A stretch of DNA of 64,000 bases from Erythrobacter donghaensis (GCF_002155425.1 NZ_MUYG01000009.1:310001-374000); one strand, 5' to 3'; shown: positions 37,453 to 49,340, counted from the stretch's first letter. A program made the numbers and translations. The notes: a model not told the origin generated them from the sequence alone.

Positions 37453-38631
37453 TCACGGTGAACGCAAGCAGGCGATGAAAAAACCATCCGTGCCGTCGTG
37501 GAGCGGATCGAGACGGATTCCCGCCCCGCGCGGGCGGCCGAGCGGGAGCGTCAGCGGCTCGCTGTGCCAGCCGGGATGGCGAGCGAGGAAGGCGGTGATA
37601 CGGTCCGGCCCCTCGGCATCGAGCACCGAGCAGGTGACAAAGGCAATGCTGCCGCCAGGGCGGGTCAATTGCGCGGCGAGATCGAGCACGTGGTCCTGAA
37701 GAAGGTTCAGCCGCCCAAGCTCGACTCTATCGAGCCGCCAGCGCCCCTCGGGACTGCGCCGCCATGTCCCGCTGCCCGAGCACGGCGCATCGACCAGCAC
37801 GTGATCGGCCTCGCCCGCCCAGGGGGCAAGCGCTCGCATTTCCTGACCCGGATCGAGCAGCACGGTGTGATCCACCGCCGCCCCCGCGCGCGCCGCGCGC
37901 GGCGCGAGGTTGCCGAGGCGGCGCTTGTCGGTGTCTGCAGCAACGAGGCTCGCGGCATTTCCGAGCCTTGCCGCGAGCGCGAGGGTCTTGCCCCCGCCGC
38001 CTGCGCACAGGTCGATCACCGTGTCGCCGGGGCCGACGGGCAGCGCCTCGACGATCAGCTGGCTGCCGCAATCCTGCACCTCGATCTGCCCGTCCGCATA
38101 GGCCTCCCACTGCTCGACCGGCGTGCCCGAGGCAAAGCGCAGCCCCTGCGCCGAAGGCAGCGGCTCGCCCGGTTCGGGCAGCGCGATGGTGCTGCGGTCG
38201 GCCTTCAGCGCATTGACCCGGATATCAAGCGGCGCGCGGCCCAGCAGCGCGGCAATCTCGCGCCCGCCGAGGTCCGAAGCGCGCAAGCTTGCGGCGAGCC
38301 ACTTGGGGGCAAGGCCGGTGTTGGCGGGTTCTTCGCCCGCGCCGATCGGGGCGGGGCCGTGGGGGGAGCCGTCGAACAGCGCTCTCACCGCCTCGTCCTG
38401 CCCCGCCACCGCCAGCATCGCCGCGCGGCCACTGGCGGGCACGGGGCCGCACAGGCGGATCGCGCGATAGACGAGATCGCGCACCGCGCGCCGGTCTTTC
38501 GATCCGGCATAACGGCGCGCGCGGAAATAGTCGGCGATGATCCGGTCCGCAGGCGCACCTTTGGCGCGGGCGGAGGTGATAACGGTATCGAGCAGCTCGA
38601 TCGCCGCCTGTATTCTAGCGGCGGGGGTCAT
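37453..38631 (-). CDS. rsmB: RsmB/NOP-family 16S rRNA m5C methyltransferase
   Basis: 392-residue SAM-dependent rRNA cytosine-5 methyltransferase. N-terminal NusB-like RNA-binding helices (AAIELLDTVITSARAKGAPADRIIADYFR) and a Rossmann domain with DLCAGGGGKTLALAARLG (motif I), VLVDAPCSGSGTWRRSPEGRW (motif IV Cys) and IAFVTCSVLDAEGPDRI (motif VI catalytic Cys). Length fits RsmB (about 430) on the short side, so another NSUN-type target is possible. Eight bases separate it from guaB on the same strand. Confidence 0.88.
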   Translation of the reverse strand: MTPAARIQAAIELLDTVITSARAKGAPADRIIADYFRARRYAGSKDRRAVRDLVYRAIRLCGPVPASGRAAMLAVAGQDEAVRALFDGSPHGPAPIGAGEEPANTGLAPKWLAASLRASDLGGREIAALLGRAPLDIRVNALKADRSTIALPEPGEPLPSAQGLRFASGTPVEQWEAYADGQIEVQDCGSQLIVEALPVGPGDTVIDLCAGGGGKTLALAARLGNAASLVAADTDKRRLGNLAPRAARAGAAVDHTVLLDPGQEMRALAPWAGEADHVLVDAPCSGSGTWRRSPEGRWRLDRVELGRLNLLQDHVLDLAAQLTRPGGSIAFVTCSVLDAEGPDRITAFLARHPGWHSEPLTLPLGRPRGAGIRLDPLHDGTDGFFIACLRSP

Positions 38632-38640
38632 GGTGTGTCC

Positions 38641-41686
<3,046 letters not shown>

Positions 41687-41690
<4 letters not shown>

Positions 41691-42448
41691 TCGGCCGTCC
41701 AGCCCCCGTCGAGCGCATAGTTCGCGCCGGTGATATTGCGCGCCGCATCCCCGCATAGGAACACTGCGAGTGCGGCGACATCCTCAGGCGTGACGAAGCT
41801 CTTGGTCGGCTGCTTGGCGAGCAGGATGTCGTTCATCACCTCTTCGCGCGTCATCCCGCGCGCGGCCATGGTGTCGGGAATCTGGTTTTCGACCAGCGGC
41901 GTCCAGACATAGCCGGGCGAAATGCAGTTGGCGGTGATGCCGCAGGTGGCGAGTTCAAGCGCGATGGTCTTGGTAAAGCCCGCAAGGCCATGCTTGGCCG
42001 CGACATAGGCGCTCTTGAAGGGCGAGGCGACCAGCGAATGGGCGCTGGCCGTGTTGATGATCCGCCCCCATCCCTTCGCCTTCATCCCCGGCACGGCGGC
42101 CCGCGTGGTGTGGAACGCCGCCGAAAGGTTGAGCGCCATAATAGCGTCCCACTTTTCCGGCGGGAAATCCTCGACCGGGGCGACGTGCTGCATCCCGGCA
42201 TTGTTGACGAGAATGTCGATGGGGCCAATCGCGTCCATCATCGCGGCGATGGCGGACGCGTCCATCAGATCGGCGCCGTGATGGGCCGCGCCCAGTTCCG
42301 CGCACAGCTTCGCGATCTCGCCTGCGTCGCCAAAGCCATTGAGAACCACCTCGGCGCCTTCGGCCGCCAGCGCGCGCGCCACGGCGAGGCCAATCCCCGA
42401 GGTCGATCCGGTGACAAGGGCACGCTTGTCCTTGAGCATTCGGAACAT
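41687..42448 (-). CDS. 3-hydroxybutyrate dehydrogenase-like SDR
   Basis: About 253 residues from ATG 42448 (MFRMLKDKRALVTG; 42457 and 42439 are alternatives). NAD-binding TGSTSGIGLAVARAL, VNNAGMQHVAPVEDFP, SAHSLVASPFKSAYVAAKHG with the Ser-Tyr-Lys triad, and ISPGYVWTPLVENQIPD, which is typical of D-3-hydroxybutyrate dehydrogenase of PHB turnover (bdhA). First gene of a pair with the M28 peptidase. Confidence 0.88.
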
Positions 42449-42546
42449 CTCCTGCACGTTCGGATTACAGGTCTTCGCTTTTGCCGCAGGACGTGCGCCT
42501 GTCCAGCAAATTGCTGAGCCCGTGGGGGAAGGAAAGGATTACGCCG

Positions 42547-43434
42547 ATGCGGTTGGGGCCATTCGATACATCACGGATCAACGTCCGCTCGTCGGACGGT
42601 GGCGGCGGCGGAGGCATGGGCCGCGCGGGCGGACTGGGCTGCGGCACGCTGGCGATCGCGCTGATCGGCGCGCTGGTGTTCGGGCTCGATCCGTCACAGA
42701 CCATCGGGCTGATTGAGGGCGTGCAGCAGCAAACCGCGCCTGCCGGGCAAGGCGCGGGCGGTGGCGGGCAGCAGCTGAGCGAGGCGGAAGTCTGCACGCA
42801 AAGCGAATATGCGACCGAGGCCTGCAATGCGCTCACCAGCCTCGACGCAACGTGGTCAGCCGCTTTCACCCGCGCGGGCCTGCCGTTCGAACAGCCGGTG
42901 CTCGATCTCTATCGCGGCGGCCGGGTCAACACCCAAGGCTGCGGCAGCGCGACCTCGGCGGTGGGGCCGTTCTACTGCCCCTCCGACAAGGGGATCTATA
43001 TCGACACCGGCTTCTACGATCAGCTCGCGCAGATGAGCGGCACCGGCGGCGATTTTGCGCGGCTCTATGTGATCGCGCATGAATATGGCCACCACATCCA
43101 GAACATCACCGGCCTCGCCGGGCAGGTGCGCGCCGCCCAGCAGCGCAATCCGCGTGCGGCGAACCAGCTTCAGGTGGCAATGGAGTTGCAGGCGGACTGT
43201 TATGCGGGCATGTGGGCCGGCAAGAACCGCAACCTGATCGAACCGGGCGATCTGGAAGAGGGCCTGAAGGCCGCCAGCGCGATCGGTGACGACACCCTGC
43301 AGCGCAACGCAGGACAGCGGATCAACCCCGAAGGCTTCACTCACGGCACCAGCCGCCAGCGCATGGATGCGCTGCGGCGCGGGCTTGAGGCGCGCAATGA
43401 TGCCGCCTGCGACGTATTTTTCGAAGGAAACTGA
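42547..43434 (+). CDS. neutral zinc metallopeptidase, YpfJ family
   Basis: 295-residue single-pass membrane protein: short cytoplasmic tail, glycine-rich turn (SSDGGGGGGMGRAGG), one helix (GTLAIALIGALVFGL), and a periplasmic peptidase domain with VIAHEYGHHIQN (HExxH, His178, Glu179, His182) and a downstream ELQADCYAGMWAGK glutamate ligand. Cysteines in QGCGSATS, YCPSDKG and DAACDVF are conserved in this PF04228-type group. ATG 42547. Function in the cell is poorly known. Confidence 0.9.
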   Translation: MRLGPFDTSRINVRSSDGGGGGGMGRAGGLGCGTLAIALIGALVFGLDPSQTIGLIEGVQQQTAPAGQGAGGGGQQLSEAEVCTQSEYATEACNALTSLDATWSAAFTRAGLPFEQPVLDLYRGGRVNTQGCGSATSAVGPFYCPSDKGIYIDTGFYDQLAQMSGTGGDFARLYVIAHEYGHHIQNITGLAGQVRAAQQRNPRAANQLQVAMELQADCYAGMWAGKNRNLIEPGDLEEGLKAASAIGDDTLQRNAGQRINPEGFTHGTSRQRMDALRRGLEARNDAACDVFFEGN

Positions 43435-43438
43435 ACGC

Positions 43439-43930
43439 ATGAACACCACCCGCATCCTCGCCGCTGCGCTCGCCCTCGGCCTCGGCAGCGCTGCCCATGC
43501 GCAGGCCATGCCCGAGCCTGACGCCACCGAGGTTGCAAAGACCCCGCTGCGCGATCTCAACATCGACGCGCGCGACATTCCCGAGGTGCTGCAAGTGGCG
43601 GTGCGCGATCCCTATGCGACGCAGGGGATGGACAAGTGCGACGCGCTGGTCACCGAAATCGCCGCGCTCGATATGGTGCTGGGTGCTGATTACGACATCG
43701 CCCTCGACGATGGCGGCGACCGGTTCAGCGAGGGGCGGATCGGCCAGAACGTGGTCGGCTCGATCCTCCCGTTCCGCGGGATCCTGCGCGAAGTGACGGG
43801 CGCGGCCAGCAACGACCGCGCCCTGCGCGCCGCGTACACTGCGGGGATGGTACGCCGCGCGTTTCTGAAAGGCTGGGGCTATGGCCGGGGTTGCGCCTAC
43901 CCGGCCCGCCCGAAGGCGACGGAGCAGTAG
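43439..43930 (+). CDS. hypothetical exported protein
   Basis: 163 residues; signal peptide MNTTRILAAALALGLGSAAHA then TEVAKTPLRDLNIDARDIPEVLQ, a MDKCDALVTEIAALDMVLG helix, and GQNVVGSILPFRGILREVTGAASNDRALRAAYTAGMVRRAFLKGWGYGRGC. Two cysteines may pair. Homologues occur in sphingomonads as hypothetical proteins, but I recognise no domain. Four bases after the YpfJ-like stop, so cotranscribed. Converges on the M56 gene with 3 bp between stops. Confidence 0.75.
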   Translation: MNTTRILAAALALGLGSAAHAQAMPEPDATEVAKTPLRDLNIDARDIPEVLQVAVRDPYATQGMDKCDALVTEIAALDMVLGADYDIALDDGGDRFSEGRIGQNVVGSILPFRGILREVTGAASNDRALRAAYTAGMVRRAFLKGWGYGRGCAYPARPKATEQ

Positions 43931-43933
43931 GGC

Positions 43934-45649
43934 TCAGCCCTCCTTGTCGCTCCAGCGCGCGATCTGCTGATCGAGCGTGCGCAGCACCTGCTTGCGGGTT
44001 TCTTCCGGAATGTCCCTGTCGGCGGCGATCTCGGCGCGGGCTTCCTCCAGCCCCTTGCGGGCCGAAGCGAAGATGCGGCTCTGACAGATGCTGACGATCT
44101 GCACGCCATCCTTGGTGGTGGTTTCGGAGACTTCCTCGCTGCCGGGCTTGCATTCCTGCCGGACGACCACGTGCTGGCTGATGCTTCTGGCCTGTTCGCT
44201 GGCGGCAAAGGCCTGTTCGAGAATGTGCGGCAATTCGGCCCGCACGCGCTCGGCTTCGGCGAGACCTTCGCGCAAGGCGGCGAGCATTTCCTCGCGTTCG
44301 GCACCCTGAGCGGCGCGCATCCCATCAAGCTGGCGGGCCAGCATCGCGCCGTCGGGCGCGGCGCGGAACACGAAGCGCGTGCGGTGCTGCTTGCCGTCCT
44401 TGTCGGTCCAGGCGTGTTCGGTCACTTCGGTGTCGCCTGCGACCTCCGCACCATCCTCGTCGATCATGACGACCACCGGCGGCGCGGGCGGTTGCGGAGC
44501 GACAGGGCCCTCGGGCGGCTGCGGCGCGTCGGGAGCGGCGGGCGGCGCGGTCGGGGACGGCGGTGCGGGCGGTTCGGGCGCAGCAGGCGCCTCGGGCACG
44601 GCCTCGCTCGCGGCGTAGGAGATAGAGGCAGTCAGCGGCAGTGCCAGCAGGCCCGCGCCCAGCAGCGCGCGGCCCGCCAGACGGCGGCGGGGGGACAAGT
44701 CGGACATGGCAAGGCTCCTCAGGCGGTGGATGATCGACGTCTCGCCCAGCACCGGACAGGCCATCGGGGCGGTGAGCGCGGCGTGGTGGGTCCCGCCGGG
44801 CGCGGCGGCAAAGCGGGCGATCAGCGCGGCATAGGCGGCGCGTTCGTGGGCCGAGCGGTGCGCCATCACACGCGCATCGCAGGCCGCTTCCTGATCGCGG
44901 CGCAGCGCCAGCCAGCCATAGCGGCCGAGCGGATTGAACCAGTGCAGCGCGAACAGCGGCTGGACGAGGATGTTGACCAGCAGGTCGCCCGCACGGTGAT
45001 GCGCGAGCTCGTGCGCCAGCGCGAGATCGCGCGCAGGCCGATCGTGCAGCGCCATGAAGCCGGGCGGCAGCGCGATCACGGGATCGATCACGCCAAAGGC
45101 GAGCGGCGCGGTGGTCGCAGGGGTCTCGACCAGACGGATCGTGCCGATGAGCCCGCCCAGAGCGCCGGGCGCGCGGCCCATCTCGCGGCCCTCGGCCAGC
45201 AGCGCGTCACGCAGGTCGAAATAGGCACCGAAGCGCCGCCACAGCGTGACCGCCGCCCCGCCCAGCCAGACGGCGAGCAGGATTTCGGCGAGCGGAAGCG
45301 CATCGAGCCACGCCATCAGATCGAAGCCTGCCGAGACGGGATCGGCGGCGGGCGCTGAGACGCTGACGGCAAGCGGCGCGGGCGCATCGCCTGCGGGATG
45401 CCACACAGCGGCATCGAGCGGCGCGGCAATCAACGGCTCGCTTGCCGCAACCGGCGCGGGTGCGGCCGTCTCGGGCGCCATCCACGCGGGCAAGGTCAGC
45501 GGCGGCAGCACCAGCCGCGCGGCGGGCAGCGCCCACAGGGCATAGGCCACCTGCGGCCCGAACATCCGCGTCACCGGGCGGCGCAGCAGCAGCACTGCGG
45601 CGATCAGCACGCCGGTCCACACCAGCGTATGCAAAAGGCTGAGGGTCAT
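43934..45649 (-). CDS. BlaR1/MecR1-type M56 zinc metallopeptidase with non-penicillin-binding sensor domain
   Basis: 571-residue integral membrane peptidase of the BlaR1 antirepressor family. Four N-terminal hydrophobic segments, with the zinc motif DLALAHELAHHRAGDLL (HExxH near residue 213) and NPLGRYGWLALRRDQEAACDARV. Instead of a penicillin-binding domain the C-terminus has a Pro/Ala-rich linker (about 340-390), a stretch VVVMIDEDGAEVAGDTEVTEHAW, an alanine/glutamate coiled coil and two cysteines (RQECKPG, VSICQSR). The signal it senses is therefore not a beta-lactam by sequence. Start overlaps the repressor stop (ATGA). Confidence 0.9.
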   Translation of the reverse strand: MTLSLLHTLVWTGVLIAAVLLLRRPVTRMFGPQVAYALWALPAARLVLPPLTLPAWMAPETAAPAPVAASEPLIAAPLDAAVWHPAGDAPAPLAVSVSAPAADPVSAGFDLMAWLDALPLAEILLAVWLGGAAVTLWRRFGAYFDLRDALLAEGREMGRAPGALGGLIGTIRLVETPATTAPLAFGVIDPVIALPPGFMALHDRPARDLALAHELAHHRAGDLLVNILVQPLFALHWFNPLGRYGWLALRRDQEAACDARVMAHRSAHERAAYAALIARFAAAPGGTHHAALTAPMACPVLGETSIIHRLRSLAMSDLSPRRRLAGRALLGAGLLALPLTASISYAASEAVPEAPAAPEPPAPPSPTAPPAAPDAPQPPEGPVAPQPPAPPVVVMIDEDGAEVAGDTEVTEHAWTDKDGKQHRTRFVFRAAPDGAMLARQLDGMRAAQGAEREEMLAALREGLAEAERVRAELPHILEQAFAASEQARSISQHVVVRQECKPGSEEVSETTTKDGVQIVSICQSRIFASARKGLEEARAEIAADRDIPEETRKQVLRTLDQQIARWSDKEG

Positions 45650-46047
45650 GGCCGCAGCTCCTTCAGCAGAGCCTCGATCTGGGCGAAATCGGCCTCGCTC
45701 AGCGCCTCGCTCTCAGCCAGATGCGCGACCAGCGAGGCCGCACTTCCGCCGAACAGCCGATCAACCAACCGCCGCGATTCGCCGCCGAGATAGGCCGCGC
45801 GGGCGATCAGCGGGGTGTAGAGGAAGCGCCGCCCATCGGGCTCGGCAGCGAGCGCGCCTTTCTGGACAAGGCGCGAGAGCAGGGTCTTGACTGTCGCGAG
45901 GCTCCAGCCTTTCTTCGCGCAGACCTCCGCGCACACCTCGGCAGCGGTCTGGCGCGGGCGATCCCACAGCACTTCCATAACCGCGTATTCGGCCTCGGTG
46001 ATGCGATCTGCGGTCGGGGTATCGGACGGGTCTTCGGGGGGCCTCAC
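45646..46047 (-). CDS. BlaI/MecI/CopY-family transcriptional repressor
   Basis: 133-residue winged-helix repressor: ITEAEYAVMEVLWDRPRQTAAEVCAEV and SLATVKTLLSRLVQKGALAAE form the recognition part, then a dimerisation region LFGGSAASLVAHLAESEALSEADFAQIEALLKEL. Starts at GTG 46047 with GGGAG 8 bases upstream. Directly upstream lies a perfect 33-bp palindrome with two TACAnnTGTA operators, so it should repress itself, its M56 partner and perhaps the divergent gene at 46171. The partner peptidase would cut it on signal. Confidence 0.92.
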   Translation of the reverse strand: MRPPEDPSDTPTADRITEAEYAVMEVLWDRPRQTAAEVCAEVCAKKGWSLATVKTLLSRLVQKGALAAEPDGRRFLYTPLIARAAYLGGESRRLVDRLFGGSAASLVAHLAESEALSEADFAQIEALLKELRP

Positions 46048-46068
46048 AGCGCATCTCCCTTGCTCTGA

Positions 46069-46101
46069 TTACACCTGTAGTCATGATGACTACAGGTGTA
46101 A
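46069..46101. promoter_or_regulatory. double BlaI-type operator in a perfect 33-bp palindrome
   Basis: Two perfect arms of 16 bases around one central G. Each arm holds a TACAnnTGTA operator: TACACCTGTA at 46070-46079 and TACAGGTGTA at 46091-46100, centres 21 bp apart, two helical turns. It lies 22 bp before the repressor GTG and 69 bp before the divergent ATG at 46171; TGTAAT and TGTAAA inside it could be the two -10 elements. Confidence 0.85.
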
Positions 46102-46170
46102 ACCTTGCGCGCGGATGAATGAGGGCCTTCCCACCTTGCGCTTCGTTCAAGCGGCGATACACCCGGACGA

Positions 46171-47775
46171 ATGACATTAATGCGCGCCCTCACCGCCCTT
46201 AGCGCCCTCGCGCTGACCCACCCCGCCGCCGCGCAGGAGGAATTCTTCCCGCTCACCAACCCGGTCGAACTCGCCCCCGGCGAGACCGACACCGCGGTGG
46301 GCGAGCTGATCTTCCGCGGCGGGGTGGAGATCACGCCCGACATCGCCACAATCGGCGGGCTCTCGGGGCTCGAATGGCACGACGGGCGGCTCTACGCGGT
46401 CGCCGATGACGGGCGCCGGGTGGTGATGACGCCCGAGGATCTGGGCGCGCGGCTGGTCGATGTCTCGTCGATCGGGCTTGCGCCGCTGCTCGACGCCAAG
46501 GGCGGCAAGCTGACCGCCAAAACGCGCGGCGATGCCGAGGCGATCACGCGGCTGCCCTCAGGCGAGTGGCTCGTCAGCTTCGAGCAGGACCACCGCATCT
46601 GGCGCTATGCCGACCTCGCCGGCCCCGCCACCGGCTTGGAAGAACGCGCCGCCGCGCTCATCGCCGGGGCCGAGGCCAATGCCGGGATCGAGACGCTCGC
46701 GGGCTTCACCGGCGGGCTGCTGGCCTGCGGCGAATGGGTCGATCCTGCGCGCCCCAACTGCCTGCGCATCGCCGAAAGCGGCGCGGCCCCCTTCCACCTC
46801 GCCGCGCCCGAGGGAATAGCGGCGGCAGGCGGCGTTCCGACCGATGCGGCCTGCAAGACCGATGGCACCTGCTTTGTCCTGTTCCGCAGCTACAACGCGA
46901 GCGAAGGCAACCGCGCCGCGATCGTCGCGCTTGCGCCTGATAACACCCCCACCACCCTCGCCGTGCTCGCCGCGCCGCTGATGCTCGACAATTTCGAGGG
47001 ACTGGCGGTGCGCGAGGAGCCGGGGAAGACCTTCCTTTACCTCGTTTCGGACGACAATTTCCGCAACTGCGAGGATGGCGACAAAGCAGGCTGCCAGCGC
47101 ACGCTGCTGATGAAGTTCGAGCTCGCCCCGCCGCCCGAGGGCCCCGCCCCGCTCACGCCGGAGGATTTCGCAGGCTCACCCGCCGCCCGCCCGGCGCAGC
47201 GCCCCTTCCCCGAAGCCGCCTTCGTCAGCGTGGTGCTGGAGACCAGCCTCGGCCCTGTGACCATCGCGCTCGAGACCGAACGCGCGCCCGTCACCGCAGG
47301 CAATTTCCTGCGCTATGTCGACGAGGGCCGCTTCGACGGGGCAACCTTCTACCGCGCGATGGATCTGATGGGTGAGCGCCTGCCCTCGGGCATCGTGCAG
47401 GGCGGCGCTCGGAACGACCCCGCCCGCGTGTTGCCTGCAATCGCCCATGAGCCGACCACCGCCACCGGCCTCTCGCACGTCCACGGCGCGCTGGCCATGG
47501 CGCGCGGCGCACCGGGCACCGCCGACGGCGATTTCTTCGTGATGATCGAGGATCAGACCGGCTTCAACGCCGATCCCGCCGCCGCCGATCCGGCCTGGCG
47601 CGATGGCTTTGCGGTGTTTGGCCACGTCACCGACGGCATGGCAGTGATCGCCAGCATTCACGCCGCCGCGCGCGACCCCGAGGCTGGCGAGGGCGTGATG
47701 AAGGGGCAGATGCTGGCCGCCCCGGTCACGATCATTGCGGCGCGGCGGGCGGCGCCTTCTTCGCCCGCGCCGTAG
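46171..47775 (+). CDS. exported fusion: phytase-like esterase domain plus cyclophilin-type peptidyl-prolyl isomerase
   Basis: 534 residues with a signal peptide (MTLMRALTALSALALTHPAAAQ). Residues about 25-320 match the esterase-like activity of phytase domain (a beta-propeller type: EITPDIATIGGLSGLEWHDGRLYAVADDGR, YLVSDDNFRN), residues about 350-530 a cyclophilin (LETSLGPVTIALE, FYRAMD, SGIVQGG, LAMARGAPGTADGDFFVMIED, YAVFG-type FAVFGHVTDGM). A proline-rich linker joins them. Each part is normally a separate protein; no frameshift or stop marks the junction. Divergent from the repressor gene and close to its operator. Its last 44 bp overlap the convergent C13 peptidase gene. Confidence 0.88.
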   Translation: MTLMRALTALSALALTHPAAAQEEFFPLTNPVELAPGETDTAVGELIFRGGVEITPDIATIGGLSGLEWHDGRLYAVADDGRRVVMTPEDLGARLVDVSSIGLAPLLDAKGGKLTAKTRGDAEAITRLPSGEWLVSFEQDHRIWRYADLAGPATGLEERAAALIAGAEANAGIETLAGFTGGLLACGEWVDPARPNCLRIAESGAAPFHLAAPEGIAAAGGVPTDAACKTDGTCFVLFRSYNASEGNRAAIVALAPDNTPTTLAVLAAPLMLDNFEGLAVREEPGKTFLYLVSDDNFRNCEDGDKAGCQRTLLMKFELAPPPEGPAPLTPEDFAGSPAARPAQRPFPEAAFVSVVLETSLGPVTIALETERAPVTAGNFLRYVDEGRFDGATFYRAMDLMGERLPSGIVQGGARNDPARVLPAIAHEPTTATGLSHVHGALAMARGAPGTADGDFFVMIEDQTGFNADPAAADPAWRDGFAVFGHVTDGMAVIASIHAAARDPEAGEGVMKGQMLAAPVTIIAARRAAPSSPAP

Positions 47776-48766
47776 CCAGAACCGTCTCGTCGAAGGCCGG
47801 ACGGCCGACGGGCGCGCTGGCGATACGCGGCTTGCCGGCTTCCAGCGCCGGGAGCCAGGTGCCCACCTCACCCCCGATGCTGACCTGCGGCAGTGAGGCG
47901 AGAAAGCGCGCTTTCGCTTCCCAGTCGGCAACCGCGCGACCCGCTTCCCTCGCGGCCTCTTCGAGGCTGACGGGCTGACGCAGCGCGCGGTTGATCAGCG
48001 CGTCGCCAAAGAACGTCCAGTCGTTCTCGGCAACGCAGCCGAAGGAGGAGCGCGTGGCTGCGGCGGCGGTCAGGATTGCGGTGTCGGGGCTGGCAAGCGC
48101 CGGTACGAAAACGCCCGAATAGCAGGCGCTGAGGATCAGCACCCGCCGCCGGATTCCGGCCTCCTCCAGCGCGCGCTTGAGGCTGACGGGCGAGAGGATG
48201 CCATAGCCGCTGTCGCCATAGTGGTAGGCCAGCCCGATATCCGCCCCGTGGCTGGTGGTGTAGAGCACCAGCACATCCTCGCCCCCGTCCATCACGCTGC
48301 CGAGGTGGCTAATCGCCAGCAGCAGCGCGGAGATCGAGCCGTGCGGCGCATCATCTCGGGTGCCGTCCGGCCCGGCAAGCGTCAGCGTGCGGCCCTCGGC
48401 ACCATAGCGCGCAGCCAGCACCCGCGACGCCTCGCGCGCCTCGCGGGCGAAGACGGGATCGCTGTCGAGCGCGACGGTGAGGACATAGGCCTCCGCCACG
48501 CCTGCGCGCTGGGGCTGGAGCGCAGCGAGCGCGGCATCGAGCCGCCGCCGCTGCTCGCGCACCTCGGCCGGGCGGGCGCCGCGCTGCAATTCGGGGCTGA
48601 GTTCGAAGGACTTGCGGCGCTCCGCCCGGCTCTCCCCGCTACCGAGATCAGGCCAAGGGGCAGTGTGCGGCGGAGGCTGAACGGGGGTTGGCGCGGAAGA
48701 TTGGGACAGGGCAGGCGCGGCGAGCAATGCCGCGACGATCCCCAAGATGATCCTGCCCCTGTTCAT
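47732..48766 (-). CDS. exported legumain/caspase-like cysteine peptidase (C13 family)
   Basis: 344 residues, signal peptide MNRGRIILGIVAALLAAPALS, then a Pro-rich spacer. Caspase-like fold with a His-Cys dyad: His173 in VLYTTSHGADIG and Cys215 in LILSACYSGVFVPAL, followed by AENDWTFFGDALINRAL. Bacterial C13 members of this type are exported and usually of unknown substrate. The C-terminal codons overlap the fusion gene on the other strand. Confidence 0.88.
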   Translation of the reverse strand: MNRGRIILGIVAALLAAPALSQSSAPTPVQPPPHTAPWPDLGSGESRAERRKSFELSPELQRGARPAEVREQRRRLDAALAALQPQRAGVAEAYVLTVALDSDPVFAREAREASRVLAARYGAEGRTLTLAGPDGTRDDAPHGSISALLLAISHLGSVMDGGEDVLVLYTTSHGADIGLAYHYGDSGYGILSPVSLKRALEEAGIRRRVLILSACYSGVFVPALASPDTAILTAAAATRSSFGCVAENDWTFFGDALINRALRQPVSLEEAAREAGRAVADWEAKARFLASLPQVSIGGEVGTWLPALEAGKPRIASAPVGRPAFDETVLATARAKKAPPAAPQ

Positions 48767-48845
48767 CTAGGAGGAAGGTGACCCGCGGCGGTCCTTGCCG
48801 TCAAGACAAAGTTTATGCGTCGCCCTGCGCAGCGGCCCATCGGGC

Positions 48846-49340
48846 TCAGTTATACATGCCCGAATAGGTTCGGCCCGGCCCGATCAGATCCGCAACCTTG
48901 AAGCTCTTGGGACGCGACCTGATGATCTCCCACTGCGGAATTCCCGAACCGGCGGGATAGTCATCAACGCCCAATGGGCCTGCATGAGGGACCACCTTGC
49001 ACAGCCGATCCGGCCCTTGATAGACGAAAGTTTCCCGGCAGATTTTTTCCTTGAGACGGCGCAGTTCAAACCCGTCTTGCACCAGGCGCTGTTCAGCTGT
49101 TGGCCCGTTGGCGAAAGCTGGCAGATGGCCGCGTTCAATGCCGCCGCTCATCTGGGTATATCCTCTGAATTCGAAGTCCTCAGGCGTCAGGACATCTATC
49201 AGGAACAGTAGCTTGTAACCGTCAGTCAGACGACCGTTCCGGAAACCCAGTCGTCGCTCAAGCTCGCTGGCCGATTGCATCCGCACATATTTGGCCTGCG
49301 TGATATATCCTGCGGCCTTTTCCACCGTTCCGATCGTCAT
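48846..49340 (-). CDS. hypothetical protein of unlike composition
   Basis: 164 residues from ATG 49340 (GGGGGG upstream). Soluble, no signal peptide; MTIGTVEKAAGYITQAKYVRMQ, LGFRNGRLTDGYKLLFLIDVLTPEDFEFRGYT, and DDYPAGSGIPQWEIIRSRPKSF. No family recognised. AT-richer than flanking genes and placed where sdhB would be expected after sdhA, so probably a later insertion. Confidence 0.6.
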   Translation of the reverse strand: MTIGTVEKAAGYITQAKYVRMQSASELERRLGFRNGRLTDGYKLLFLIDVLTPEDFEFRGYTQMSGGIERGHLPAFANGPTAEQRLVQDGFELRRLKEKICRETFVYQGPDRLCKVVPHAGPLGVDDYPAGSGIPQWEIIRSRPKSFKVADLIGPGRTYSGMYN

